From an uncultured Synechococcaceae cyanobacterium (lineage in GTDB: Bacteria; Cyanobacteriota; Cyanobacteriia; PCC-6307; Cyanobiaceae): a stretch of DNA of 64,000 bases. How positions within the stretch are numbered: position 1 is the first letter of the stretch; the number at the start of each line of letters is the position of its first letter. A program made the position numbers and the translations under genes. The DNA lies in the NCBI GenBank assembly GCA_902572395.1, contig CACGFX010000001.1, forward strand, positions 61,326-125,325, given 5' to 3'. Below the pieces are notes generated by a model. That model worked only from the letters and a program-made list of their open reading frames with translations, ran no database searches and had not been told where the DNA came from. Below are positions 42,831-53,938 of the stretch, in pieces.

Positions 42831-43535
42831 ATGACTTACAAAAGAGTTCTCTTAAAACTGAGTGGTGAAGCACTAATGGGTGAAAAACCTTATGGTATTG
42901 ATCCTGCTATAGTTCAGTCAATTGCAGAGGATGTTTCAAAAGTAGTCGAAAATAATGTGCAACTTGCAATAGTTGTTGGAGGTGGGAATATTTTTAGGGG
43001 TCTCAAAGGGTCTGCAGATGGCATGGATAGAGCGACAGCTGATTATGTTGGGATGCTCGCAACAGTAATGAATGCTATTTCACTTCAAGATGGTTTAGAA
43101 AGAGCAGGAGTTGCAACCAGAGTTCAAACTGCAATAGAAATGCAGGAAATTGCCGAACCCTATATCAGAAGAAGAGCTATGAGACACCTTGAAAAAGGTA
43201 GAGTTGTGGTCTTCGGAGGTGGATGCGGAAATCCATTCTTCACAACTGACACTACGGCGGCTCTGAGGGCAGCAGAGATAAATGCTGAAGTTGTTATGAA
43301 GGCGACCAAAGTTGATGGAGTATATAATTGTGATCCTAATAAATTTAAAGATGCAAAAAAATATTCCTCTCTTAGTTATCAGCAAGTTCTTAGCGATGAA
43401 ATCGCAGTAATGGATAGCACTGCAATTGCACTTTGCAAAGATAACAATATCCCTATCATGGTATTTGATATATTCAAAAAAGGGAACATTTCTAAAGCTG
43501 TTGCTGGAGATCCTATAGGTTCATTAATTAGTTAA
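42831..43535 (+). CDS. pyrH: UMP kinase
   Basis: [54 protein letters not shown]. Confidence 0.97.
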   Translation: MTYKRVLLKLSGEALMGEKPYGIDPAIVQSIAEDVSKVVENNVQLAIVVGGGNIFRGLKGSADGMDRATADYVGMLATVMNAISLQDGLERAGVATRVQTAIEMQEIAEPYIRRRAMRHLEKGRVVVFGGGCGNPFFTTDTTAALRAAEINAEVVMKATKVDGVYNCDPNKFKDAKKYSSLSYQQVLSDEIAVMDSTAIALCKDNNIPIMVFDIFKKGNISKAVAGDPIGSLIS

Positions 43536-43555
43536 AGCTTATTTAAATTTTTATT

Positions 43556-44104
43556 ATGAAAGAACAAGAACTTCAAGAAAATATGAATAAAAGTATTGAA
43601 GCTACACAAAGAAACTTTAATACAATCAGGACGGGCAGAGCTAATGCTACATTGCTAGACAGAGTAAGTGTTGATTATTACGGAGCAGAAACACCAATTA
43701 AATCACTTGCCACAATAAGCACTGTTGATTCACAAACAATTTCAATACAACCATTTGATATTTCATGCTTACAAGCGATTGAGAAATCTATTTCTATGAG
43801 TGATTTAGGTATTACTCCAAATAATGATGGTAAAGTCATAAGAATAAATGTCCCTCCTTTAACAGAAGAAAGAAGAAAAGAATTCTGTAAATTAGCCTCT
43901 AAATATGCGGAGGAAGGAAAAGTAGCTTTGAGAAATATCAGAAGAGATGCTGTTGATAAAGAAAAAAAAGACGAAAAAGATGGTCTAATTTCTATTGACG
44001 AATCGAGAGATAATCAATCTGAAATTCAGAAAATTACTGATAAATATATTTCCTTAATAGAAACAAAATTGTCTGAAAAAGAAAAGGAAATTCTAAAAGT
44101 TTGA
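43556..44104 (+). CDS. frr: Ribosome recycling factor
   Basis: [49 protein letters not shown]. Confidence 0.97.
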   Translation: MKEQELQENMNKSIEATQRNFNTIRTGRANATLLDRVSVDYYGAETPIKSLATISTVDSQTISIQPFDISCLQAIEKSISMSDLGITPNNDGKVIRINVPPLTEERRKEFCKLASKYAEEGKVALRNIRRDAVDKEKKDEKDGLISIDESRDNQSEIQKITDKYISLIETKLSEKEKEILKV

Positions 44105-45234
44105 TAGGATTTGATGTCGTAATAATTGGTGGAGGTTTATCAGGATCTTCCACCGCCCTTAACCTATCAAAGAAAGGATATTCAGTTTTAATTATCGAAA
44201 AAGAAAACTCCCAAGATTACAAACCATGTGCAGGCGGGATGGCATCTTCAATGCAAAGATTTCTTCCTTTAGATATAAAAGATTCCATAGAATCAAAAAT
44301 TAAGAACGTTGAATTCAGATGGAAGGCTTCAGATAATGTAACTGCTGATCTTACTGGTGAATCACCATTTTGGATTATAAAAAGAGAGAAGCTTGATCAA
44401 TTATTACTTGATGAGTCCTTGAGTAATGGAGCTCAGATAATGAGACCGTTATTGATCGAAAAAATCATAAAAAAAAATGATAAATGGGAAATTACTTGCA
44501 ATAACGAAATAAAATATATTACAGAATTTCTTGTGATTGCAGATGGGTCCCAATCGAAATGGGCTAGTTATTTCAATTTAGGGCCAAGAAAACCGAAATT
44601 TGCGAACACAATCTCATTTAGATTGAAAGGGTTAGGTGAAATACCTAGAGATGCGGTTAGATTTGAGTTCGGATTTATAAAATATGGTTTTGCATGGGCA
44701 TTCCCCCTAAGAGAAAGCTTAAATATTGGTCTAGGTACTTTTATAAATAATGGTCTCCTAGAAAATCAAGCTATAAATAAACAAGTAATCAGAAGCTTCG
44801 GTTTTAATGATTTTCCTAATAAAACAATTAGTAAGAAACTGAGAATATGGAATGGCTTCCACTCAATTAATGGTGACAAAGTTTTAGCGGTTGGAGATGC
44901 AGCATCTCTATGTGATCCATTTTTAGCTGAAGGGATTAGACCATCTTTAATTAGCAGTTTTTATGCTGCAGAATATATAGATCAGTACCTATCAGGAAAA
45001 GTGGATGATTTAAATCTTTATACGGAAAAAGTTAACAATATTTGGGGTAAATCAATGGCTTGGGGGAGGAGAATAGCCCAGGTATTTTATAGATTTCCTA
45101 AAACTGGATACCAATTAGGTGTTAAAAGAAAAACAGCACCCAAGCGTATTGCTCAGATATTATCAGGAGAAATGAGTTATGAAGATATTGCAAAAAGAGT
45201 TATAAGAAGACTTTTAACAAAAAGTAGGCCTTAA
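44101..45234 (+). CDS. Geranylgeranyl reductase family FAD-dependent oxidoreductase; TTG start overlapping frr stop
   Basis: [56 protein letters not shown]. Confidence 0.88.
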   Translation: MIGFDVVIIGGGLSGSSTALNLSKKGYSVLIIEKENSQDYKPCAGGMASSMQRFLPLDIKDSIESKIKNVEFRWKASDNVTADLTGESPFWIIKREKLDQLLLDESLSNGAQIMRPLLIEKIIKKNDKWEITCNNEIKYITEFLVIADGSQSKWASYFNLGPRKPKFANTISFRLKGLGEIPRDAVRFEFGFIKYGFAWAFPLRESLNIGLGTFINNGLLENQAINKQVIRSFGFNDFPNKTISKKLRIWNGFHSINGDKVLAVGDAASLCDPFLAEGIRPSLISSFYAAEYIDQYLSGKVDDLNLYTEKVNNIWGKSMAWGRRIAQVFYRFPKTGYQLGVKRKTAPKRIAQILSGEMSYEDIAKRVIRRLLTKSRP

Positions 45235-45258
45235 TTCTTTTTCAATTCAAACTTAAAT

Positions 45259-46284
45259 TTAGTTAGCAGAAATCAATTTATGATTTTTAATTTCTGAATA
45301 TCTCTTAAGTAGCAGCTCTTCCAATTCTTCTATAGCCTTACTGAATCCAGTGATACCTTCACTAAGCTTTTCACTTGCCATTTGATCTTCTAACATGCTT
45401 AATCTGAAATCTTTTTCTTCAAATTCGTAGTCAATAGGATTATTTATTTGGGTACTTAGATCTAATTTTCTAACTAACTCTCCTTTCTCTTTTTTCAGTT
45501 CCTCAAGAAATTTTGGTGCAATTGTTAAAAGATCGCAACCTGCTAATTCTTTTATTTCATCAAGATTTCTAAAGCTCGCTCCCATTACTTCTGTCTTGAA
45601 TCCCTTTTCTTTAAAGTACTTGTATATTTGTGTAACCGAAATAACACCAGGGTCTTCAGCACCAACAAAACTAGTTTTACCAGTTTTTGCTTTATGCCAA
45701 TCCAATATACGACCAACGAACGGAGAAATTAGAGTTATCTTTGCATTGGCACAAGTTACCGCTTGGCAGAAGTTAAAAAGTAAAGTTAAGTTGCACCTAA
45801 TACCCTCTTTTTCCAAAATTTCAGCTGCTTTAATTCCCTCCCAAGTTGCAGCAATCTTAATCAAAATTCTTTCCTTTTCAATTCCAAAATTTTTGTAAAG
45901 ATTGATCAATTTTCTCGCTTTTTCTACCGTAGCTTCGGTGTCGAAGCTAAGTCTTGCATCAACTTCTGTAGATACGCGCCCAGAAATAATTTTCAATATT
46001 TCTTTTCCAAAAAATACTGAAACCTGGTCAACAGTTTCTTTAATTAATTCAATTTCGGAGAATCCTTGGGGCAATGCATTTTCTGAACTTTCTAAAGCTT
46101 TATCAATTAATTTCACATAATCAGGATTCTTGGCAGCAGCAAGTATTAGCGATGGATTAGTGGTGGCATCTCTTGGTTGAAATTTTTTTATCGAATCTAA
46201 ATCTCCAGTATCAGCAACAACAACAGTCATTGAGGACAATTGTTCTAAAATTGATTTCATGTCTCGATAATTATACATATACAC
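45259..46284 (-). CDS. tal: Transaldolase; start likely at the internal Met (MKSILEQL)
   Basis: [45 protein letters not shown]. Confidence 0.95.
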   Translation of the reverse strand: MYMYNYRDMKSILEQLSSMTVVVADTGDLDSIKKFQPRDATTNPSLILAAAKNPDYVKLIDKALESSENALPQGFSEIELIKETVDQVSVFFGKEILKIISGRVSTEVDARLSFDTEATVEKARKLINLYKNFGIEKERILIKIAATWEGIKAAEILEKEGIRCNLTLLFNFCQAVTCANAKITLISPFVGRILDWHKAKTGKTSFVGAEDPGVISVTQIYKYFKEKGFKTEVMGASFRNLDEIKELAGCDLLTIAPKFLEELKKEKGELVRKLDLSTQINNPIDYEFEEKDFRLSMLEDQMASEKLSEGITGFSKAIEELEELLLKRYSEIKNHKLISAN

Positions 46285-46350
46285 AAACTAGCTTTAATTC
46301 CTGCTGAATTCATCAGTTAGTGAATTAAATATTTAAAAAATTGGAAAATT

Positions 46351-48102
46351 TTAGGGTTTTTTAACAATCATTCCATGATCTTTAATCTTAGGAGGTATTT
46401 TTTCAATTACTATCAAACTCTCGATAATTTCTTTCGCAACTGGTACTGCAACAGTTGAACCATAGGCATATGATTTAGACGGCTCATCAACGACTACAAG
46501 AACAGCATATTTTGGATCATTAACTGGTAAGGTCGCGACAAAACTACAAACTTTTTTGCTTGTATAAGAACCATTTAAAGCTTTTTGAGAAGTGCCCGTT
46601 TTCCCAGCAATCCTATATCCCTCGATTTTTACTCCAGATCCACTACCTTTATCAACTACGCTTTCCATCCATTCAAGAACAATTTTAGAAACCTCTTGTG
46701 AAAAAAATTGTTTTTTTGGATTTTTATCAAATCTTTCTCTGAAAGTTGAGGTTACATGAGGAGTCACTTCAAAACCCCCATTTGCCAGAGCCGCATGAAG
46801 TTGAAGCAATTTAAGTGGCGAGATTGAGAACCCTTTCCCAAAAGAAGTTACGGCAGGCTCAATTGATTGATTTACAAATAAATCTTTTCTCTTTAGTTGG
46901 CCCGCAGTTGATTCAAACAAGTCAGTCTCTAAATTTTTATTTATACCTAAATTTTTTAGCCAATCCCAATAAATTGTGGGGTCTAAATTTTGCATTATTT
47001 TTACCATCCCAACATTACTTGAAACCTGCAAAACTTTTGGATAGTCAATGTATCCATTACCTTTTTTATCCCAATTAGAAAGTGTCCATCCTCCAACATT
47101 AATTTTTCCAATATCTTCAACTACTCCATCTTTCTGGATTACTTTTTCTTGTAAAGCTAAGGCAAGATTAATAGGTTTAAAAGTTGAACCAGGCTCAAAT
47201 AAATCTTGAGAATACCAACCCCTAAAAAGTTCAGAATCATACTGCCAAAATTTATTTGGATCGTACGACGGGACTGTAACCAACGAGAGAATCCGTCCAT
47301 TATTAACGTCCATAACTATGGCAAATCCCTTCTTTGCTTTCCATTTGCTTACTTGCTTTGATAATGCATTGAATGACGCTTTCTGTAATTTTGAATCTAT
47401 AGTTAGGCCTAATTTTTTGTAATCAGAAATAAAATCGCCTGGGGCTGAATTATCCGGTAGAGGTGTTCCATCTCCTCCTATTTTTATAAAATTACTTTTA
47501 TTAAAAACTTTAATTTGATTATCTAAATGAAGCTCTAAACCTGCTGAAGCTATATTCTCATCATTAACAAAACCGACCAGATTAGAGTAAATCTCCCCTT
47601 GAGGATAATATCTCTGCGAATACTTAAACAAATCAAGTCCGCTTATTTGAAGGTTTTTAATCTTTTCTGCTTTTTCTTCAGAAATTTTATCCAAAAGCTT
47701 GATACCACTTATTTTATTATTAAATTTACTCAAGAGTATTTCACCATTTATATCCAAGATAGGTGACAATTTTTCTGTAACTTCTTCAATACTGCGAACT
47801 CTGTTAATTGAATCACCAGGAAAATTAAAATATTTTGGATGGGCCCATAATTTATAAAGCGGTTTATCGTACGCAATTAGTCTATTATTTCTATCAACAA
47901 TCTCTCTCCTTTTTTTTAAGGCGTTAGTTTTAGAAGACTGTATTAATCTAGCTTTCCTTTGCAAATCAGAGGCGTTAAAGACTTGCAATTTAACTAACCT
48001 ACCAAACAAACAAAATATTAATAGTAAGCTAAAAATATAAAGAAATTTAAATCTTCTTTGATCAAGGGGTATTATACGAACAATTTTTTTGTATTTTTTC
48101 AT
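46351..48102 (-). CDS. ftsI: Peptidoglycan transpeptidase FtsI (PBP3-like, division)
   Basis: LFEPGSTFKPINL, SSNVG, GKTGTSQK; N-terminal TM. Confidence 0.93.
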   Translation of the reverse strand: MKKYKKIVRIIPLDQRRFKFLYIFSLLLIFCLFGRLVKLQVFNASDLQRKARLIQSSKTNALKKRREIVDRNNRLIAYDKPLYKLWAHPKYFNFPGDSINRVRSIEEVTEKLSPILDINGEILLSKFNNKISGIKLLDKISEEKAEKIKNLQISGLDLFKYSQRYYPQGEIYSNLVGFVNDENIASAGLELHLDNQIKVFNKSNFIKIGGDGTPLPDNSAPGDFISDYKKLGLTIDSKLQKASFNALSKQVSKWKAKKGFAIVMDVNNGRILSLVTVPSYDPNKFWQYDSELFRGWYSQDLFEPGSTFKPINLALALQEKVIQKDGVVEDIGKINVGGWTLSNWDKKGNGYIDYPKVLQVSSNVGMVKIMQNLDPTIYWDWLKNLGINKNLETDLFESTAGQLKRKDLFVNQSIEPAVTSFGKGFSISPLKLLQLHAALANGGFEVTPHVTSTFRERFDKNPKKQFFSQEVSKIVLEWMESVVDKGSGSGVKIEGYRIAGKTGTSQKALNGSYTSKKVCSFVATLPVNDPKYAVLVVVDEPSKSYAYGSTVAVPVAKEIIESLIVIEKIPPKIKDHGMIVKKP

Positions 48103-48530
48103 CAATATCCCCTTTGATATTTGCTATGACTAAAACCTTCAATGAAACTACTTAAATTTTTCTTAAATAAACTTTCTTTTCTTTCTGGAATTTTATCTAG
48201 ATAGATTAAATCTTTAGGTTTAGTTTTTCTATAAGTATTAATAGAATCAAGTTCACTTATATAAAATTCCTCAATTTTGGAAATATAATCAATAAGATTG
48301 TTATTGATAGCTCTTGTTCTAGACAAGTTTTTATATATATTTGACCATTTTCTTTGACTATTAAAAGAGAAGAAAAATAAGGTGAAAATCAATACCAAAA
48401 GAGAGATATTAATAGTGTCGAAAATTTGATGTATTAATTTGATGTTTATTATAGATATTTTTTCAGAGTTTTTTTTACTTTCATATGAAACTTTTTTTTT
48501 TAAATTAAGTTGATTACCATAAGTTTTCAT
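48102..48530 (-). CDS. Small bitopic membrane protein, candidate FtsL-like division protein
   Basis: 142 aa; basic N-terminus, one TM (ISLLVLIFTLFFFSF), extracytoplasmic coiled-coil-like segment; TGATG overlap with ftsI start. Confidence 0.65.
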   Translation of the reverse strand: MKTYGNQLNLKKKVSYESKKNSEKISIINIKLIHQIFDTINISLLVLIFTLFFFSFNSQRKWSNIYKNLSRTRAINNNLIDYISKIEEFYISELDSINTYRKTKPKDLIYLDKIPERKESLFKKNLSSFIEGFSHSKYQRGY

Positions 48531-48615
48531 CTATGATTTATTATTTAAATAAAAAAAGTGTTATTAATTAAATAAACATCTTTTTGTTTAATTCGCAAGT
48601 AAAAAATTAAATTCT

Positions 48616-49977
48616 TTATGTCCTCAATAAGAACAAATTTAAGAAAGTCAATCCATTCCATAAAGAATGCATAATCACTGAGGAAAACAAACTCCCTGAA
48701 GCAATTCTTGTAATTGCTAATCCAATCCCTAGAACAAATAATGGCGGCATTTCTCCCAAACTTAAATGGGCTAATGCAAAGATAAAAGCTGAAACTATTA
48801 TGCCCGAAATTACTCCAAAATCTCTTGAAAGAGTTGGTAGTAAAATACCGCGAAATATAATCTCTTCAAATAGAGGAGCTAATATAGTTGTTGTTACAAA
48901 TAATAGAAAAAATGATAAGTAATTATTATTATTAAGAACAATTTCCAGCAAGGGGTTACTACCATTCTGATTATCGATCAGACTATTCATAATTAGAGAG
49001 ATCAATAAAACAAAAGGAACAATTGTTAACCAACCTTTAATTCCCTGAATAATTGTATATTTTATTGGCAAGAAATTGAACTGTAAATAATCCTTTTTAA
49101 AAGTAAATTCACCATTCAAGGATTTAATTTGATAAAAAACTATCCATAATGGCGGAATAGCCATAAAAAGATATCCAAAGAAAATTTTTAAAGATTGAGA
49201 CAATTCATTAGAGATATTTTTAGAAAAAAGTTCAACCAAACTGATAGAAAATAAAGGAGATACCACTTCTCCTAAAACAACAAATCCACCAGCAATTAAT
49301 AAAACCATATCTATTAATTCTAAATCTAAGGATTTAATTTCTTTCCAACCAAACTTTTTCAAAGATATGGTTGTCAATAATATTTTTAAAACCAGAATAG
49401 AGCCAATAAGTATTGTTAAAAGTGGTATTAGTCTTATAGCTAATATTTTAAAAAACATTTTGCTTGAAAATGATTTTGTTATTAATGCACTATCGTCAAA
49501 ATCAAATTTCCGGCTTAAAAGGTGATATAAAAATCTATCACCTTTAAATAAATCAAATTTATCAGAATTTAGATTATATGAATTATTATTAGCTTTTTTG
49601 TCTATCTCATCAATTAGAAATACGAAGTTTTTATTTTCAAAATCTTTGGATATATTTTTATAGATTATAGGATCATTTGATTCTGAAGTAATTATTCGAA
49701 TTAATTTATTTCTCTCTGTTAGCTCTTCAAATGAGACCTCAGAGAGTGATTTATTTATTTGTTTAACAGGATCATTAGTGATAAAAAATTTTCTAAGATT
49801 TACTGGTATTGATGGGGCAGCTAATTCAACAATTTCTTGCTCTTTTTGACTAATTTCAAAAGAGACAGATGCCCTATTTAAACTATCTCTTAAGCCTTGT
49901 TGCCATACAAAAAGAGTTATGACTATAGATATAAAAGCTAAAGTCAATTTTGACTTGGAAATATTTTTAAAGATCAT
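48616..49977 (-). CDS. CPBP family intramembrane metalloprotease
   Basis: LAPLFEEIIFRGILLPTLSRDFG (EExxR), FALAHLSLGEMPPLFVLGIGLA, SLFSSVIMHSLWNG. Confidence 0.9.
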   Translation of the reverse strand: MIFKNISKSKLTLAFISIVITLFVWQQGLRDSLNRASVSFEISQKEQEIVELAAPSIPVNLRKFFITNDPVKQINKSLSEVSFEELTERNKLIRIITSESNDPIIYKNISKDFENKNFVFLIDEIDKKANNNSYNLNSDKFDLFKGDRFLYHLLSRKFDFDDSALITKSFSSKMFFKILAIRLIPLLTILIGSILVLKILLTTISLKKFGWKEIKSLDLELIDMVLLIAGGFVVLGEVVSPLFSISLVELFSKNISNELSQSLKIFFGYLFMAIPPLWIVFYQIKSLNGEFTFKKDYLQFNFLPIKYTIIQGIKGWLTIVPFVLLISLIMNSLIDNQNGSNPLLEIVLNNNNYLSFFLLFVTTTILAPLFEEIIFRGILLPTLSRDFGVISGIIVSAFIFALAHLSLGEMPPLFVLGIGLAITRIASGSLFSSVIMHSLWNGLTFLNLFLLRT

Positions 49978-50093
49978 AACTTATTATATTGTTGAAAACT
50001 ATAGTTAGTTATCATTGAATTTGCTTATACTTATGTATCTATTTTAATCACTCCATGAGATGATTAAATTATCTTAATTTTCAAATTTATATA

Positions 50094-51422
50094 ATGGCTA
50101 TAAGATTAGTTTTAGTTAGGCATGGACTAAGCAGTTTCAATGCAAAAGGATTAATTCAAGGAAGAACAGACGATTCATTATTAACTAATAAAGGATACGA
50201 ACAAGCCCAAAAAGCAGGAAAAGCATTATCAAAAATAAACTTCGATAAAATCTATTCCTCCCCACTTGTGAGAGCGGCAGAGACTGCAAAAACAATTAAA
50301 AAGACCTTCAATAAAGAACAAGATATTGTATTCGATGATAATTTGCTGGAGGTAGATCTTAGTGAATGGTCTGGTCTGAAAATTGATGAAATAAAAAAGA
50401 AATTTCCAGAAATTTACCCTGTATGGAAAAATGATCCAGAAAATCTAATCCTAAAAAGAAAAGACAATAAAACTTATAAACCAATTCAAGAGTTATTTTT
50501 GCAAGCAAAAAACTTTTTAGTAGATATTTTAAAAAATTATCTCGACAAAGATGATGTAAATATTTTAGTTGTAGGACATAATGCAATTCTAAGATGTTTA
50601 ATACTTTTGTTATTAGGAAAGCCTAAGCAAGGTTTTAGAAAAATAAGATTAGAAAATGCTTCTTTCTCGATACTCAATATTTCAAGGAAAGATAACTCTT
50701 ACAAGACCCAAATTGAATGTTTGAATCAAACTTCCCATCTGAATAAAAATATTCCAAATCAAATTGGCGATTCTAGGATATTTCTAATAAGGCATGGTGA
50801 AACTAACTGGAACAAAGAAGGTAGATTTCAAGGCCAAATTGATATCCCTTTAAATGAGAACGGGAAAGATCAAGCAAGAAAGACTTCTGAATATTTAAGA
50901 AATATTTCTTTCAATAAGGCATTTTCAAGTTCAATGCATAGGCCTTTTGAGACTGCACAAATAATCCTTCAAAATAGAAAAGATTTAAAAATAGAAAGAA
51001 CAGATTCTCTTATAGAAATTAGTCACGGATTATGGGAGGGTAAACTGGAAGCAGAAATCAGAGAAAAGTGGCCTGCTTTACTAAAAAATTGGCATGATAA
51101 ACCAGAAGAAGTAATAATGCCCGAAGGTGAATCTATAAAAGATGTATCACAAAGATCCGTAGAAGCTTTTGACAAAATCTGTTCATCTCAAAAAGATAAT
51201 GATCTAAGCCTTCTAGTTGCTCATGATGCAGTCAATAAAACTCTAATTTGCAACATCCTTGGCATTAATTATTCAAATATCTGGATGATAAAACAAGGTA
51301 ATGGTGGCATTACTATAGTTGACCTTTTTAATGATCCCAGTAAGCCCCCTGTTATTAGCGCTCTAAACATTACAACCCACCTAGGAGGAATAATTGATTC
51401 AACTGCTTCAGGTGCACTTTAA
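50094..51422 (+). CDS. Tandem-domain histidine phosphatase / phosphoglycerate mutase family protein
   Basis: Two RHG motifs: LVRHGLSSFNAKGLIQGRTD and LIRHGETNWNKEGRFQGQID. Confidence 0.93.
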   Translation: MAIRLVLVRHGLSSFNAKGLIQGRTDDSLLTNKGYEQAQKAGKALSKINFDKIYSSPLVRAAETAKTIKKTFNKEQDIVFDDNLLEVDLSEWSGLKIDEIKKKFPEIYPVWKNDPENLILKRKDNKTYKPIQELFLQAKNFLVDILKNYLDKDDVNILVVGHNAILRCLILLLLGKPKQGFRKIRLENASFSILNISRKDNSYKTQIECLNQTSHLNKNIPNQIGDSRIFLIRHGETNWNKEGRFQGQIDIPLNENGKDQARKTSEYLRNISFNKAFSSSMHRPFETAQIILQNRKDLKIERTDSLIEISHGLWEGKLEAEIREKWPALLKNWHDKPEEVIMPEGESIKDVSQRSVEAFDKICSSQKDNDLSLLVAHDAVNKTLICNILGINYSNIWMIKQGNGGITIVDLFNDPSKPPVISALNITTHLGGIIDSTASGAL

Positions 51423-51476
51423 ATTAAAACCCTTTTTAAAATTTATTTAGATCAAGTCAGATGCAGAAAAAGGGGG

Positions 51477-52136
51477 TTAATTATTGAAAAAGCCAACTTT
51501 ACTAAGAGGCCAAAATCTGAAATATGCTTTACCAATTATCTCCTTTTTATGAAGAAATTTACTTCCAGGCCAATATCTTCCATCCCAGCTGTTTGATCTA
51601 TTATCGCCTAAAACTAAAAAATGATCTTCAGGGACTTTAATGTTTTCAAATTTACCACATTGATTAAACAGTGATAATGAGCATTTATAGGAGATATAAG
51701 GTTCAGTAATTAATTTATTATTTATAATTAATTCACCCTTAGTGTTTACACTTACAATTTCTCCTGGAAGTGCCACCACTCTTTTAATGTAAGCATCGCA
51801 AGCTTGATCCCTCAAACCAGGAATAAACGACATTGGAGGAAAACTCATAAAAAAACAATATCTTTTTTTTGGTAAAGGCTTAGATCTTAATGAAATTAAT
51901 TTTTCGTCAAAGGAGTAAGGTGAGTTAAAAACAACAATATCTCCTCTTTTTGGGAAAGAGTTTCTTAGTGAAAATTTTTCAATAATTAACCTATCGTTTA
52001 TTTGTAATTCTGGGAGCATTGAACCAGATGGGATATAACGTGGTTCTGCCAAAAATGATCTACAAGAAGAAATAAAAAAAGTTATTAGAATGAGAAGACC
52101 CCATTCTTTTAAAAAACTTTTAACAGAAGCAGGCAT
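51477..52136 (-). CDS. lepB: Signal peptidase I
   Basis: YIPSGSMLPELQINDRLIIEK, YIKRVVALPGE, LGDNRSNSWDGRYWP. Confidence 0.95.
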   Translation of the reverse strand: MPASVKSFLKEWGLLILITFFISSCRSFLAEPRYIPSGSMLPELQINDRLIIEKFSLRNSFPKRGDIVVFNSPYSFDEKLISLRSKPLPKKRYCFFMSFPPMSFIPGLRDQACDAYIKRVVALPGEIVSVNTKGELIINNKLITEPYISYKCSLSLFNQCGKFENIKVPEDHFLVLGDNRSNSWDGRYWPGSKFLHKKEIIGKAYFRFWPLSKVGFFNN

Positions 52137-52165
52137 AAAATTAATAAAGTCTTGATTTTTTAAGC

Positions 52166-52522
52166 TTATATAATTTGTTTGGCATATTGAATTTCGTTAA
52201 AACCTAATATTACTTTCTTCCCTTCGTAAATCAAAAATGGTCTTTTTATTAATTTGCCATCACTTAAAAGAAGTTGAATAATTTCTTCACTTGATAAACC
52301 ATTAATATCAAGATTGAGAGTTTTAAAAGCTTTACCTCTTGTATTAAAAATCCTTTTCTTATCATCAGAGTATTGTTTTAAAGCTAGATTTAAATAATTA
52401 ACAAGTGGTGGTTCTTTTACAATATCAATTAATTGGAATTCGAAATCTTTGCTTCTAAGCCACTTTTCAGCTTTTCTGCAAGTAGAGCATTTTAAATAAC
52501 TATAAAAAATTATTTTTTTCAA
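52166..52522 (-). CDS. ArsC/Spx/MgsR family protein
   Basis: KCSTCRKAEKWLRSKDFEFQLIDIVKEPP, KRPFLIYEGKKVILGF. Confidence 0.88.
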   Translation of the reverse strand: MKKIIFYSYLKCSTCRKAEKWLRSKDFEFQLIDIVKEPPLVNYLNLALKQYSDDKKRIFNTRGKAFKTLNLDINGLSSEEIIQLLLSDGKLIKRPFLIYEGKKVILGFNEIQYAKQII

Positions 52523-53073
52523 TTTAATTTACTAATTTTTGATTTCTTAATTACTTTATAGTTTTTCTTTTTTAGGGGTATACAACTTTTCAATAAATTT
52601 TCAACAACATCAAAATCCCTCCAACCGTCAATTTGAACTGTTCTTCCATCAAGACCTTTACTTGTTCTAAAAAATTCAGCAACATCCTCAAGCTGATTAG
52701 GAGCAATTTGATTAATACTCACTATATTATCCTGTCTAGGATTAGCTATAGGCACACATAAAAGTTTTCCATCATATGCACCACAATCATGCATATCCAA
52801 AACTCCAATAGGTCTAGCTTTTATTAAACAGCCCGCGAAAGTAGGTTCATCCATTATCACCATTGCATCAAGAGGAGCACCATCATCAGCAAGGGTATTT
52901 GGGATAAAACCATAATCAAAAGGGTACCTCACTGAAGAATGCAATACTCTGTCTAAGGCCATAATCCCTGCATCAGAGCAATATTCATATTTATTCCTAC
53001 TCCCTGCGGGTATCTCAACAACAATATTTACTATTCCCTTCATTGGAGATGGAGGTATTGAACTAAGGTCCAT
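52519..53073 (-). CDS. ppa: Inorganic pyrophosphatase
   Basis: VVEIPAGSRNKYEY, YPFDYGFIPNT, DDGAPLDAMVI. Confidence 0.96.
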   Translation of the reverse strand: MDLSSIPPSPMKGIVNIVVEIPAGSRNKYEYCSDAGIMALDRVLHSSVRYPFDYGFIPNTLADDGAPLDAMVIMDEPTFAGCLIKARPIGVLDMHDCGAYDGKLLCVPIANPRQDNIVSINQIAPNQLEDVAEFFRTSKGLDGRTVQIDGWRDFDVVENLLKSCIPLKKKNYKVIKKSKISKLN

Positions 53074-53317
53074 CTTTTTTAGAATCGTGATTATGAATTA
53101 TCTCGTTTACTTGAGATGGAGGTCTTCCAATTAAAACGCTTATTGAAGGTAAAAAAATTGTCAAAAAGGCAAAAATAATACCCAAAGATGTTATTGATAA
53201 ACTCCTTATACTTAAGGGGTCATCATCATCTCTTTCAAAATCACTTCTAGCAGAACCATGAGAAGATTCTTCACTTGATTTACTTTGAGTAAACTGCTTT
53301 GATTTCGTGTAACTCAA
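53063..53317 (-). CDS. Small conserved hypothetical membrane protein
   Basis: 84 aa; one TM (ITSLGIIFAFLTIFLPSISVLIG); overlaps ppa start. Confidence 0.65.
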   Translation of the reverse strand: MSYTKSKQFTQSKSSEESSHGSARSDFERDDDDPLSIRSLSITSLGIIFAFLTIFLPSISVLIGRPPSQVNEIIHNHDSKKDGP

Positions 53318-53413
53318 GAACTCTTAATTGGTAAAGATTAAGGAGATAATTAAACATCATTATCCTACATTCAAAATGTCAATAAATCAAAACATTGATT
53401 AGTAATTTTTTAA

Positions 53414-53764
53414 TTACTCTTTTTCTAGCAAAGACCTGATAGATTTTAGTTCCTCTAATATTTGCACCAGTATATTTTGAGCAGCGGAGGATGGTGTATT
53501 AAAAACCTCTACAGTAACCTCCTTGATTCTTAAAATATCTTTTGCAAATCTTGCTACTTCATTAGGATGAAACTTTAAAGGATCTTTTTGATCAGTTCTA
53601 AATTCGGGATTTAATTTTCTTGGATTAAAGCTAGGGTTTAGATTTCTTAAATCTGTATTTGTATACCTATAGACAGAAGCTCTTGATCTGTTTAGGAATT
53701 TTTGAACTTCATCAATACCTACTAATTCCTCTTCGCTAGAAATATTGGAGTTTATATTTTCCAT
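53414..53764 (-). CDS. Small putative HTH (MerR/excisionase-like) protein
   Basis: ELVGIDEVQKFLNRSRASVYRYTNTDLRNL winged-HTH-like N-terminus; ILEELKSIRSLLEKE C-terminal coil. Confidence 0.6.
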   Translation of the reverse strand: MENINSNISSEEELVGIDEVQKFLNRSRASVYRYTNTDLRNLNPSFNPRKLNPEFRTDQKDPLKFHPNEVARFAKDILRIKEVTVEVFNTPSSAAQNILVQILEELKSIRSLLEKE

Positions 53765-53938
53765 AAACTTAAGAAAATGTTTTAGTAATTAATGAACTTT
53801 TAAAAGAATTTGAATTTCATTACTGAAGAAGTTAGCAGAAACAATATTTTTAAACTAGCCGGGTTGAGGGACTCAAGACACTTTAAATTATTTTTTCATC
53901 TTAATTGATAAAATTAAATATTATTAAGGATTTTTTGT

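Noticed and set aside
51427-51478. Inverted repeat AACCCTTTTT...AAAAAGGGGGTT between the phosphatase and lepB genes
   Set aside because: Imperfect (two extra G) with a loop of more than 20 nt; possibly a bidirectional terminator but too weak to call.
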